Positions 10,958 to 21,235 of a DNA stretch of 64,000 nucleotides are shown one piece after another. The first letter of the stretch is position 1. The number at the start of each line of letters is the position of its first letter. The position numbers and the translations under genes are program-made. The DNA comes from Macrolepiota albuminosa (lineage: Eukaryota > Basidiomycota > Agaricomycetes > Agaricales > Agaricaceae): positions 791,074 through 855,073 of the forward strand of contig JAMWFC010000132.1 of assembly GCA_027475525.1 (NCBI GenBank), in the 5' to 3' direction. The notes beneath the pieces were generated by a model. It had not been told where the DNA came from. It worked only from the letters and a program-made list of their open reading frames with translations, and did not search any database.

Positions 10958-12418
10958 ATGGAACAACAAGTTCAGCGTATGCCTCCACATAACCACTTCT
11001 CAGCACCAAAATGGGACGAGTCCAAGCCACAGGAGCTCTCCCAGTATTTCAAGAAATTAGAGTATTTATTCAGAGATTGTAACATTACCGACCACACACA
11101 GATGAAGGAGTACACGGCAAGATACGTATCATATGACACAGCAGAGACGTGGACAGGTTTGACCGAATTTGCCGTCTTTGTTCCTGCTGCCCCACCTGTT
11201 CCAGCCCAAGGCGCTTCGTATGAGAACTGGAAGACGGCAGTAATCCGGTTGTACCCTGGCGCAGAAGAGGCTACCCGATACACGGTAAACGAGTTGCAGA
11301 AATTAGTTCAGGAATCATTTGACAATGGCACTTCCTTGCTTGGCGCGTTCTCTACATATTACCGTGAGTTTCAGAAAATTGCTAGGTGGCTTCTGCAGAA
11401 CGGCAAGCTATACATTAACGAGGAACGTCGCCTATTCCAACAAGGCATCCCAACTTCGCTTTGGACTCGTATTGCTCGTCGCCTAGAGATAGTTCATCAG
11501 GCCCATCACCCGGACGAGCTCTATAATGTTGCCGACGTTTTTGAAGCCGGTAAGTGGGTTCTCAAGGGGATGGACACTGGCATTGGGCTGCAGCGTGCTA
11601 GGACGAGCCCACCACCTGAGCAAACTAACGGTATCATTCCCATCCCACCTCCTGCTGCCGACTTCGTTAAGAAGGAGGATCTCAGTGCTGCCGTTACCGC
11701 TGCCGTTGCATCTGCTATGACTCGTATCGAAACTATGATTACCACCAACCTGACTGCTAACCGACCCGCTAATGTACCCACGTCTGGCCCTTGCCACTTC
11801 TGTGGGGAAATTGGTCACACTATGACTAGAGGATGCTGCATTACTCTCAAAAATTACATTTGGCAAGGAAGGATTCGAAGGGCTATCGACGGCAAGATAG
11901 TTCTTACCACTGGCAATACTATCCCCAACTACCCAAACAAGAAGTACTTCCAGGAACGAGTTGATGAATGGCATAGGCACAACCCAGGACAAATCATTAC
12001 CGGCACGCTTTCTGGCAACGCCAACCCCGACCCTGAACAGGTGACCCAACAGCAAATGATCCACGAGGTCTTACACTTCGACAGCATTGGCAACCGCCCT
12101 ACTTTCTTGCGGGAAGAGCGTATCGCCAAGCTACAACAGGAGCTGGATTTGCTTAAGAATCAGGTTTTTGATGGGGTTGAAGTTAAGCAGCCTAAGCAGC
12201 CTCTTAAAGGATATAAGCCAATGCCTCCCGCTAGCAAGTTACCGACTCCTACTCCTGCCACTCCGCCAGCTACCACACCAGAACCATCGTTGTCCTCTGC
12301 CGCTCCCGAACCGCCTTTGTTGCCTCTCCATCACTACTCAGGGATTCCCGACCATTATCACGCTCCCACACAACGAAATTTTGCTGCTCCCGAGAAGCAT
12401 CCTGAAGGTGGTTACTGA
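10958..12418 (+). CDS. gag: Gag polyprotein (F1 body 1)
   Basis: Capsid/nucleocapsid precursor of the F1 Gypsy element, 486 aa. It starts at the first ATG after the primer site; the reading frame is also open upstream from 10604, without an ATG. A retrotransposon gag-type helical region lies in the first ~250 residues. A zinc knuckle CHFCGEIGHTMTRGC sits at about residues 280-295, with one extra residue before the last cysteine relative to the usual C-x2-C-x4-H-x4-C. A proline-rich tail follows. The ORF ends at TGA (12416-12418) where the sister copy at 22694 has CGA and reads through into protease. The stop is therefore a decay mutation, and the ancestral product is a Gag-protease fusion. 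Confidence 0.85.
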   Translation: MEQQVQRMPPHNHFSAPKWDESKPQELSQYFKKLEYLFRDCNITDHTQMKEYTARYVSYDTAETWTGLTEFAVFVPAAPPVPAQGASYENWKTAVIRLYPGAEEATRYTVNELQKLVQESFDNGTSLLGAFSTYYREFQKIARWLLQNGKLYINEERRLFQQGIPTSLWTRIARRLEIVHQAHHPDELYNVADVFEAGKWVLKGMDTGIGLQRARTSPPPEQTNGIIPIPPPAADFVKKEDLSAAVTAAVASAMTRIETMITTNLTANRPANVPTSGPCHFCGEIGHTMTRGCCITLKNYIWQGRIRRAIDGKIVLTTGNTIPNYPNKKYFQERVDEWHRHNPGQIITGTLSGNANPDPEQVTQQQMIHEVLHFDSIGNRPTFLREERIAKLQQELDLLKNQVFDGVEVKQPKQPLKGYKPMPPASKLPTPTPATPPATTPEPSLSSAAPEPPLLPLHHYSGIPDHYHAPTQRNFAAPEKHPEGGY

Positions 12419-13168
12419 CCTACCGTGCCAATTTTTGACATCGAAAAATCAAACCACGTCTTTAGCTGCATTATGAAAACCGCCGTCACCTTGTCAGTTG
12501 AAGAACTTTGTAGTATTGCTCCTGACATCCGCAACCAAGTCAAGACCGCTGTTACTCCTCGACGTCTCTTGGTGACAACCGTTGCCGAGGTTGAGGACCT
12601 CGACAATGCGCTACCCGGTTTTTCTGTTACCGTCGACTCACTGGATACTGAAGACTCTTCTGCCGACCCCATTGCTAACGCCACCTCTGTGGACCCAGTG
12701 AAGACCTATCTTAGGTCAGTAGAACATGGAGAAGACCTGGCAATCCTTACTGTCGCTCAAGAATCACACGCTATCCGCTCAGTCACACTAACGGTCGACA
12801 ATAAGCATGAGGTAGAGGCGATTGTGGATAGCGGGTCTCAAATCATTTCTATGGCAGCCAAAGTCGCTAACAATTTAGGCCTCATTTATGACCCAACTGT
12901 GATACTAAACATGCAGAGCGCTAACGGTACGGTGGACAGATCCCTAGGTCTCGCCAAGAATGTGCCCTGCACCATTGGCGACATTACTTTTTACCTTCAA
13001 ATACATATTTTGCGCTCCCCAGCATACGACCTACTACTTGGCAGACCCTTCAACATCTTGGCGCGATCAGTCGTCAAGACAGTTACCGACGACAAAACGA
13101 CTTTAACAATTAGTGACCCAAATTCCAGAATCCAACAAACGGTGCCCACGTTCCCTAGAGGACAATGA
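12419..13168 (+). CDS. pro: Aspartic protease (F1 body 1)
   Basis: Retropepsin region that matures the polyprotein. The catalytic motif is IVDSGSQI (residues about 135-142 of the 12425 ORF), followed about 85 residues later by YDLLLGRPF, the usual second conserved retropepsin element. It is continuous with Gag in body 2 and separated here only by the TGA at 12416. It ends at a TGA (13166-13168) that is also present in body 2, so that stop predates the split or is functional. Confidence 0.8.
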   Translation, partial: PTVPIFDIEKSNHVFSCIMKTAVTLSVEELCSIAPDIRNQVKTAVTPRRLLVTTVAEVEDLDNALPGFSVTVDSLDTEDSSADPIANATSVDPVKTYLRSVEHGEDLAILTVAQESHAIRSVTLTVDNKHEVEAIVDSGSQIISMAAKVANNLGLIYDPTVILNMQSANGTVDRSLGLAKNVPCTIGDITFYLQIHILRSPAYDLLLGRPFNILARSVVKTVTDDKTTLTISDPNSRIQQTVPTFPRGQ

Positions 13169-13218
13169 AAAGGTGCCCACGTTAAGCCCCCGGAATTTAC
13201 CGACCAACACGCCAATGA

Positions 13219-14818
13219 GCCTTTCCACCAGTGTTTTCACAGACCATTGAGGAGGTGATTGGCGACAATCACGGAGATGTGGCGCTAACACTGGAATATG
13301 ACCATTCAACTGGTCTTGTAAATGTTATGTTTACTGCTGTTCTTGACGAAGACGTTTTAACTACTCTATCCATTACCGACGCTGAGCTTTCCCAGAAAAA
13401 CCCAAATATTACCGACTCCGCTCTAGCATACTTATACCTTACCGCGTCCGAATCTTTTCAGAATATTGCGTCTACCGATACTTATCTCACTACTCTTCCC
13501 GGAGCCTTGTCTCCTGCCGTTCTTGGACTTGCCGCCTCTCAGGCTACAGTTCCCCTTTCCACCTCTGTATATAACCAAGCTAACGCTCCCAAAAGGAAAG
13601 AGGTTCAAGTCAAAAAGAAATATAAGCCAGTTGCACTTAAAACAAAACCCATCGCCACGCACTCTCCTGAGACATTTAGAATCGAGCGCCAGATCATTGG
13701 CGACCCTCTTGCTGACCTGCCGACCTTATCACCAAATCTGCTGCTGCGGAACGCCAACAGCAGTTGGCCAAGGAGCACAACACAGGATTTTTGACCAAAG
13801 ATGAGTTGAATGTCCTTACCGATCTCTTTGCAAGCAAGATAAAGCATTCGCCTGGGAGGACTCAGAATGCGGCAGCCTGCAAACAGACTTCTTCCCGCCC
13901 ATTGTAATCCCGACCATCCCTCACGTGCCGTGGACTGAGCACAACCGACTGTTACCGCCTGGGATCGAAGCCGAGGTCTGCCAAATCATTAGGACCAAGA
14001 TTAAGGCTGGCATCTACGAACCCTCCAATAGCTCTTACTGCTCCCAATGGTTTTGCGTCCTCAAAAAGAACGGCAATCTACGCATAGTCCACAGTCTCGA
14101 ACCGCTGAATAGAGTTACCATACGACACTCTGGAGTACTGCCTTTTCCTGACCACATTGCCAAGTCCTTTGCCGGGCGCATTTGTGGTGCCACCCTTGAT
14201 CTCTACGTTGGCTATGACAAACGCCTAATACACCCTTCTTCCTGGGATCTCACCACTTTTCAAACTCCGTTTGGCGCCTTGTGCCTAGTCACCTTACCGA
14301 TGGGCTGGACAAACTCGGTCTCTATATTTCATGACGACATCACCTTCATCCTCCAGCCCGAGATACCACATAATGTTCTAAGCTTTATTGATGACGTTGG
14401 CATTAAAGGCCCCAAAGACTGGCAACTCGTAAACGGCTTACCAGCGACCCATCTCAACAATCCCAATATTCGCTTAGCGCTATGGGACTTTTTTCAGCTG
14501 CTTAATCAAGTTCTCCAACGTATGAAGTATAGTGGTGGGACTTTTAGCGGTCACAAACTCCTCCTTTGCGCACCAAGATTTAAAATACTTGGTCACATCT
14601 GCACTCCCGACGGACGCGTTCCCAACAAGTCTCGCTTAGCACTCTTGGAGCGATGGGGCCCTTGCCATGATTTATCTGAAGTTCACGCCTTTCTTGGTAC
14701 CGTTGGTGTTCTCAGGATATTCGTCAAGAATTTTGCCCATCGTGCACACGCCCTTAACCGACTCACCCACGCCAACGAGCCCTTCGAATTTGGGCCAGAC
14801 CAGGTCACTGCACAATGA
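13219..14818 (+). pseudogene. Reverse transcriptase (F1 body 1), frame-broken
   Basis: The RT is recognised from KKNGNLRIVHSLEPLN, the LVTLPMGWTNS box, and FIDD within LSFIDDVGIKGP as the catalytic YxDD box, here starting with F. The pol frame opens at 13219, 51 nt after the protease stop and in another frame. Against body 2, a deletion of about 29 bp near 13741 and a 1-bp loss near 13830 break the frame; the RT core then reads open from 13925. It ends at TGA 14816-14818, where body 2 has CGA. Confidence 0.8.
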
Positions 14819-15562
14819 GACTTAGTAAAAGCCCTACAAGACACCAAGCCTCTAGTCCCCATCGATTATACTTCTGCCGACCCTGTTATCTTGGTGGTGG
14901 ATACCTCGTACATTGCCATTGGCTACTTCTTGTGCCAGTGCCTTAGCGACAATCGGAAACAGCAATGCTACAATCGCTTTGGGTCTATCACGCTAAACGA
15001 CCAGGAATCTCGCTACAGTCAGCCTAAGCTAGAGCTCTATGGACTCTTCAAAGCCTTTCGGTCGCTAAAGATGTATTTGATTGGTGTGCGGAATCTTATT
15101 GTTGAAGTCGACGCTAGGTACATCAAAGGCATGCTGCAGAATCCTGATATCCAGCCATCCGCTAGCATGAACCGGTGGGTAGTCGCTATCCTCATGTTTC
15201 ACTTTGAACTGGTCCACGTCAAGAGCTCTTTCCACGGACCAGATGGACTCTCTAGGCGACCCCGGCAACCTGGTGACCCGGCAGTAGATCCACAAGCTGA
15301 TAGCGATTTCGAGGACTGGGTCGACAGATTACATGGTTTTGTGCACCTTATACAACAGCCAATCCCCCTCCTACAACGGCAACAGCCTACTAGTATCCTT
15401 CTACATCCCATTGTCCCTTACCGCCCCAAGACCTTTAGCGCACCCCTCACATTCTACACGGCAAGCATTTTCAGTCAAAATTTGCCTCCTGTAAACGTTG
15501 TACAAGAGCCCCATCCGCTAAGGGAAGACAGCAGAAACCTAACCTACGATGCCGTTCCCTGA
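14819..15562 (+). pseudogene. RNase H region (F1 body 1)
   Basis: Degrades the RNA strand during reverse transcription. Ty3-type RNase H features are VVDTSYIAIGYFL (first acidic residue), YSQPKLELYGLFKA (E) and VEVDARYIKGML (D). The fragment ends at a TGA (15560-15562) replacing the CGA seen in body 2. It is one continuous frame between two decay stops. Confidence 0.75.
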
Positions 15563-16954
15563 TCCGCCAAGGCAAAGGCAGAAGACAGTCGTCTGTTAAT
15601 AGTTGAACAATGGATACAAGACCTCAAGCGACCCGCAGGCCTTACCGACAAGCAATACGTGACCTTTATCCGATACGCTACCTGTTTCTTCTTTACCAAT
15701 AACCGACTTTGGCGACGGAATTGAGATGGCGCTCACAAGCTGATCATCAAGCCAGAGAGTCGCTTACGAGTCCTGCGCGCTATGCATGATGAGCTAGGAC
15801 ATAGAGGTCTGTACGCTACCCAAGCCTCTCTTTTAGAATGATTCTGGTGGCCACACGCTAGTGCTGACATTGCCTGGTACATCAGGACTTGCCACCTCTG
15901 CCAAATTCAACAAGCGCGCCAAGTGCTCATCCCGCCAACCGTTGCAATGCCAGCTCCCCTCTTCAGCAAAATCTACGTCGACACCATGCATATGCCCAAA
16001 TCTGGTCACTACAAGTACATCATTCAAGGTCGTTGCTCGCTAATCCACTGGCCTGAATTTCGAATGCTTCAAAGAGAAAATACAGAGGCGGTCGCCAAGT
16101 GGCTCTTTGAGGACGTCATTTGCCGTTGGGGAGCGCTAAGAGAAATCGTCACGGATAACAGTGCGCCCATTATCAAAGCGCTAACCTATCTCGCCAAGAA
16201 ATACAATATCCATCACATTTGAGTATCTGGCTACAACAAACGTGCCAATGGCTTGGTAGAGAGACCACACTTTGACATTCGGCAAGCGCTCTTCAAGGCA
16301 GTCAATGGTGACGAGTCTCGTTGGAGTGAGGTGACATATTCAGTATTTTGGTCGGAAAGAGTTACCATTCATAAGCGCATGGGTTGTTCTCCCTATTACA
16401 CGGCTACTGGCACCCATCCGTTACTCCCTGCCGACATTATAGAAGCGACCTACCTTCAACCAGTGCCCAACAGCATCCTAGCGACTACCGACCTTATCGC
16501 CAGACGAGCCATTGATCTCCAACGAAGGAAAGAAGATTTAGAGCAACTTCACGAGGTAGTCTTTAGCGCCCGTCGCCAAGCAGCCCTACAATTTGAGACC
16601 GAGCATAGTGCGACTATCAGAGATTATAACTTCCTGAGGGGCGCGCTAGTGCTTATGCGCAACTCCAAAATTGAAACCTCATACAACAAGAAAATGTGCC
16701 TGCACTATTTGGGACCTTTGGTAGTCATCTCTTGTAACCGTGGAGGTGCTTATGTGCTCTGTGAATTAGATGGTTCAGTACTACATCGACCTGTTGCCGC
16801 TTTTCGCCTTTTGCCATATCTCGCCAGGGAACAAATTGACTTGCCACTTGAAGCGCTAGATATCGACACCGCCAAGCTTAGAGAACTTGAAGAAACAGAA
16901 TTATTGGACAATGATGATTTGCCGACTCTGGTTGAAGAAGAAGAAAATGACTAG
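15563..16954 (+). pseudogene. Integrase (F1 body 1), with nonsense mutations
   Basis: Inserts the cDNA into the genome. The zinc-binding HHCC domain is visible as MHDELGHRG and TCHLCQ. The DDE core is visible as YVDTMHM, VTDNSAP and NGLVERPHF. A GPLVV-type C-terminal motif is followed by a very acidic tail; there is no chromodomain. TGA stops at 15839-15841 and 16220-16222 stand where arginine is expected. This is the only F1 integrase in the window, since body 2 has deleted it. Confidence 0.8.
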
Positions 16955-17374
16955 AAAAGACTATATTGATAAGCTCCTTTTTCTATTACTTACCTTACTT
17001 ATCTTTCTTGCCGATACTTACTGTACTATATCCAACAGACAATTCTTTACATAGTCAAGTCGCAGTGCTAGCGTGTCGCCAATGCTTAGTGCACTGCGCA
17101 ACTCTCGCCAAGGGTTTTTCGCTATGATGATTTACTGAGCGTTTCTCTTTTTCCTCAAAATTTGTCTAAGTCCCTCACCTACAACTCCTCTTACTAAAAC
17201 CTACCTTAGAATACTTGCTGCTTGCTTTCTTTTTTTTTGCTTTCTTGGCTCTGTGCTAACTTAGACTATGGGACTTATCATTTCACTTCAAAGCGAGGCG
17301 GCGAAATAGATATAAAGGCGGTAACAAAAACAAAATAATATAAACATAAGCAGCCTATCTACGCTAAGGTCTGC
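16955..17374. other. Gap between convergent pol and accessory gene (F1 body 1)
   Basis: About 420 bp without a gene, between the end of integrase (plus) and the end of the accessory gene (minus). It probably holds the 3' end signals of the antisense gene. It is T-rich on the plus strand and conserved in body 2 (26116-26433). Confidence 0.5.
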
Positions 17375-19746
17375 TCAATCGCTATCGTCCTCCAGCAGCA
17401 GGGAACTATCCGATACCGGCAAAGAAGAGTCGTGCAGAGGTAGGAGGTCGCCTGGCAAGATGTTGTTGGCGGTCTGCCAATTCATGGCAGCTTGGCAGTC
17501 GTCCTGGTAGTCGCGAAGAACATGAAGGCTACGACCAAGGTTGGAGTAGCGCAACCTTAGCGCCATGAGCTGCCCTCGGACTCGTTCCCACTCCCAACTC
17601 ATTGTGGCCTCCATCGTTGCTGCCCGCCTCAAATACCGCTCCAACATCTCGCGAGGATTGAGCGCTATGACCAGGTAAACGAGGTCCTGCCCCAGCCACT
17701 GGAAAGCGTTGCCAGTGACCGTCGGCTCCAGCTGAGGGGTCCAGGCAGGATTAACCCTGGCAATTACGGGGTGCCTTGGTTCCAATCCGGCAACGTCCTC
17801 GGGATCAGAAACCTCCCAGGGGGCGACGTTACCGTAAGGCAGCAGCCACCGCCACTCAGGCTCCTCCTGGGCAACTCCTGCCGCTGCCTCCTCTCCTGCC
17901 GCTACCTCCCTTGCCGCTGTCTCCTTCTTGTCACCTTTGCGCTGGGTCGCCAAGGTCTCGTCTGGCTCCCCATCTGCGTCCTCGTCACCAGCCATTGCTG
18001 AGGGACTCCCTTCGCCCCTTGGTGTTGCCACCATTGGTGCCACCTCCTGAGGCTCTTCCCTTGACGGCAGGTCCATTACTGCGTCGTCCTCGTCAGCGGC
18101 CGGCAGAGAAGCCCCTCTCAGATGGATTGGGGAAAGCAACTTGCTGGGCCTGGCTTCAGTGTCTCTTGGCAGGAGGCGGCTGGCGGCAAGCGCCTTCTCC
18201 AGTTCCTCCATCTCCACGTCTCCGGGGATAGAGGGAGGAGACTCTACCTGTGCATGTTTGGCCTTGCCCTTCCCCTTAGCAGGCGAAGAGACTTGTCTTT
18301 TTGAAGGGACCGTAGTCCCTTGGCACTCACCGGCACCACGGTTGCCGACAGTTTTGTTTTTGTCCCCTTGACGCGTCGGCAGCGCCAGGGAACTCTTGCT
18401 GATTGCTGCCACGTCTCCAGCAGCCTTCTTCTTCTTCTCTCCCTCGACAAACTCTTGTGCTCTCTTGACCAAGACGGCACGCTTGAAGGTGCGTTCCACT
18501 ACCGTGTCGGGAGCTCCCCCGCATTCGTGACTCTTGGCGCCATCCAGAGTACAAGCTCATTTAAGGGTCCCACACCGATAGCAGGGCTGACCGCCAGTAG
18601 GGTACCAGCACCCCTCTGGGTCATTGTCAGCCCAGCATTTGTTGCACTAGTACCTAAGTTAGCAAGCACAGTAACAGAAAAGGTGCTAAGCTTACCACCC
18701 CCTGGAAATCCTTAAATTCTTGCCTTGCCACGAGCGCAACAGTCTTTTTGTTCTTCATCTTGGGCAAGACAACTCCTGCATCCATTCCCTCATCAAGGAC
18801 GGCGTCTTCCCGGCACGGCACCAGCAGACTCTTCAATTCAGAATCGGTAAAGATAGTCTGCGTTGGCGCCTGCAGACATAGGTTGGTAAACAGCACCTGG
18901 GTCTAAAAAGAACACTTACCGCATACTGGGGAGCCTTTCCCTTGCGAGACTTGGAAACAGTGGTTAGCGTGGCACGGCAGCGGCAAGAATAGGCAAAAAC
19001 TCACTTTCTTCAAAGCCTTACCCGGCTTTACTGAGGAGCCCTTCCTGCTAGCCGGCAGTGCTGGGCTCTGTGCACTGCCGGCATGCAAAACCTTGCTCTG
19101 TTCCTTGGCGACTGGCGCCCTCCCACGGTCGATCTCCTCCATCTCCTCCGCCAATGCCTGCACACGTGCCTGCTCTTCTAGCGCCCTCGTAATCTCCTTA
19201 GCATCACAAGAGGCAGCAGTAGAGAGTTCCTCCTCCACCTGCATCCGCGCCAAGGGTGCCAGCACCTTCTGTTTACTATGGGGCAACAAGTCAGACCAAA
19301 GCTAAGTCAAAAGAATGGGTTAGGAATACTTACTTAGGCGCAGGCGTGCTTACCGTCATCGGCAAGGCACCCGAAAGGATATCCTCCAATTCATCCTCAA
19401 TGGTGGGGACAGGAGGAGGCGCCTAGGGACCCAATCAGCTAGCGACATGGCAAGGACTTACAAAGCGAGAAAAAGGCGCTAACCAGTCGGCACCACGATT
19501 GTCAACATAGCGGGCTTGACACCACTCCCGCACCTCGATCTCCCTATCCCACCCTATGCCAAGAACGCGAACTTCATACCAGCATTTCAACAGCTTCATC
19601 ATGGCAACGATCAAGTTTGGAGGCGCCTCCACGCCCACACCCTCAATGCGCCTAATGAAATTGTTTGCCTTGTCGATATAGGTGGAGGCGGTGTCTTGAG
19701 CCTCGCGAGATGGTATGGGGGGCGGAGTTGGAACACGGAAAGACAT
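17375..19746 (-). CDS. Antisense accessory gene of F1 (copy A): six-cysteine cluster and coiled-coil protein
   Basis: Six exons: 19746-19462, 19422-19354, 19301-19005, 18949-18920, 18869-18696, 18646-17375. All introns are GT-AG and 39-54 nt long, and all exon lengths are multiples of three; the product is about 708 aa. The N-terminal domain contains EVREWCQARY. A Glu-rich helical middle follows. At the start of exon 6 six cysteines are spaced C-x2-C-x8-C-x8-C-x2-C-x6-C, similar to a Zn2Cys6 cluster. After that come a Lys/Ser-rich, possibly nuclear, segment and a C-terminal coiled coil with an acidic tail. A TGA at 18557-18559 sits inside the cluster, so this copy is probably dead. The ATG is about 170 bp from the 3' LTR, which may supply its promoter. 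Function unknown; a regulator or nucleic-acid binder is an inference. Confidence 0.75.
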
Positions 19747-19907
19747 TTTATTTAAAAATGAGCGCTAGGAAAAGATGGGGAGGAGAAACGAAGTCCACAC
19801 TCATACGCCAGGACTATAAACAAAATCTCAAGAATGCACAGACCACTTGGCACAAAAGCGGTAACGGTAGCCTTATTTGGTAACTGAGGACAGTCAATTT
19901 TTCAGTT

Positions 19908-19916
19908 GGGGGGAGA
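19908..19916 (+). other. Polypurine tract before LTR2
   Basis: GGGGGGAGA directly abuts the LTR start and is preceded by the conserved CAGTCAATTTTTCAGTT. It is the plus-strand primer site of F1 and recurs at 28856-28864. Confidence 0.75.
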
Positions 19917-20851
19917 TGATAGGACCCCATACAGGATCAGCGCATCAATGGCAGGTGACGGCAACGCAGCACCGACTCGGGATACCTTAGCGTGCGCTAA
20001 TTATCCAATTTTGGCAATATTTGACGGCCGCGCACAGCAAGAAGCAGATCCGATCAGTGATAGCGCCGATGGCAGACAGAATGACAACTGACAGATGGCA
20101 TCAGTCACTGACGACAGCGCTTAGCGAGAAGCTTGATGATCTATCAAAAACTGACGGACAGCTTGGCGTTTGACCTTGGCGTCCGACATCGCTTAGCGCC
20201 TTGATTTGGCGCCTGACATCGCTTAGCTTTTTGGACAGATAGAAGGGTGATGGATTGATGGTTTAGCACTACAATCTGCTGCCTGGCGCCGCTAAGGGTC
20301 TTGAATGGACGGCAGAGATCTGAAACCATTGGAGCTACCCCCATAAAATTTTCTAGTTTACCGCACTTTGACGTCATTAGTCACTGGCGACGGTGAACTC
20401 ATTGTAGTATAAAAGCACTTACCGACTTGTACATAGAGATAATTGAACAATAGACCAGAGTTTCCTGCTCCCCTTTCTTCAGTCTCCCTTACGCTCGAGA
20501 TCTCATTTATGGCTGGCAACGTCGAACTCATCGGCAGTTGCAGACGCTTGCCAACACTTGACACACTCGCACCTTGCAACTACGGCAGGCATTATCAATG
20601 CTTAGACTTTGCTAAGCATACCGTGCTCTTGCCGCTCACATTGCCATGTCACTTACCGCTTCTTTCATAGGCGCTTTACCTTAGCGCTTTACACTTGCCG
20701 ACCCCCTTACCGACTTTTCTCCATTTTCACAGGCGCGTTCTCTGGGACCTGCCCGGGACTCCTCACATCACTTATAGCATGCCCAACGCAAGCTATCAGT
20801 ACGGTAACACTATAACTATATTTGTTACTGACCAAACTTTGGGCGTCATCA
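19917..20851 (+). mobile_element. Gypsy family F1, middle LTR (LTR2)
   Basis: A 935-bp LTR of the same length as LTR1, and very similar to it. It serves as 3' LTR of body 1 (polypurine tract on the left) and 5' LTR of body 2 (primer site on the right). The TATA box is at 20408. Confidence 0.9.
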
Positions 20852-20854
20852 AAT

Positions 20855-20867
20855 TGGAGCCCACCGC
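20855..20867 (+). other. Primer-binding site of F1 body 2
   Basis: TGGAGCCCACCGC, identical to the site after LTR1. Confidence 0.6.
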
Positions 20868-21235
20868 GAGGGATCTCTAGGGCAGAATTCTGCCAGAAAC
20901 CCGTCTCCAGCGTAGGCGCCGCCTGCTAGAGCAGTTGGCAGAAGGCATAGCTCCTTCCCACCCATCAACTCTACAACCACCTGGTGCCTTACTGGGTCTC
21001 TCTTTAGCACAGGAACTACAGAACACCACTGTAGACAAATTTCCTGATCTCTTTCCACGTTCTCTCGACTTTAGCGCCGATGACCTCTTAGTGTCGCTGC
21101 TTGCCATACCACAACCAGTTACCCCCATTACTCCATTAACGCCTCTTTCTCAACTCTTTTTTTTTACTTACCCCGTCGCCAATCTCTAGAACCCCTTCCC
21201 TACAACCGCTAACCGAACTCGGTACCACCGTTGCT

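Noticed and set aside
11483..12064. 193-residue minus-strand ORF inside F1 gag, also present in body 2 (21761-22342)
   Set aside because: It recurs only because gag recurs. Changes between the copies follow gag codons, and no domain is visible.
18557..18559. TGA in the accessory cysteine cluster as another clear CGA-to-TGA change
   Set aside because: The sister copy has CAT here, so the ancestral codon is unknown and it was not counted.
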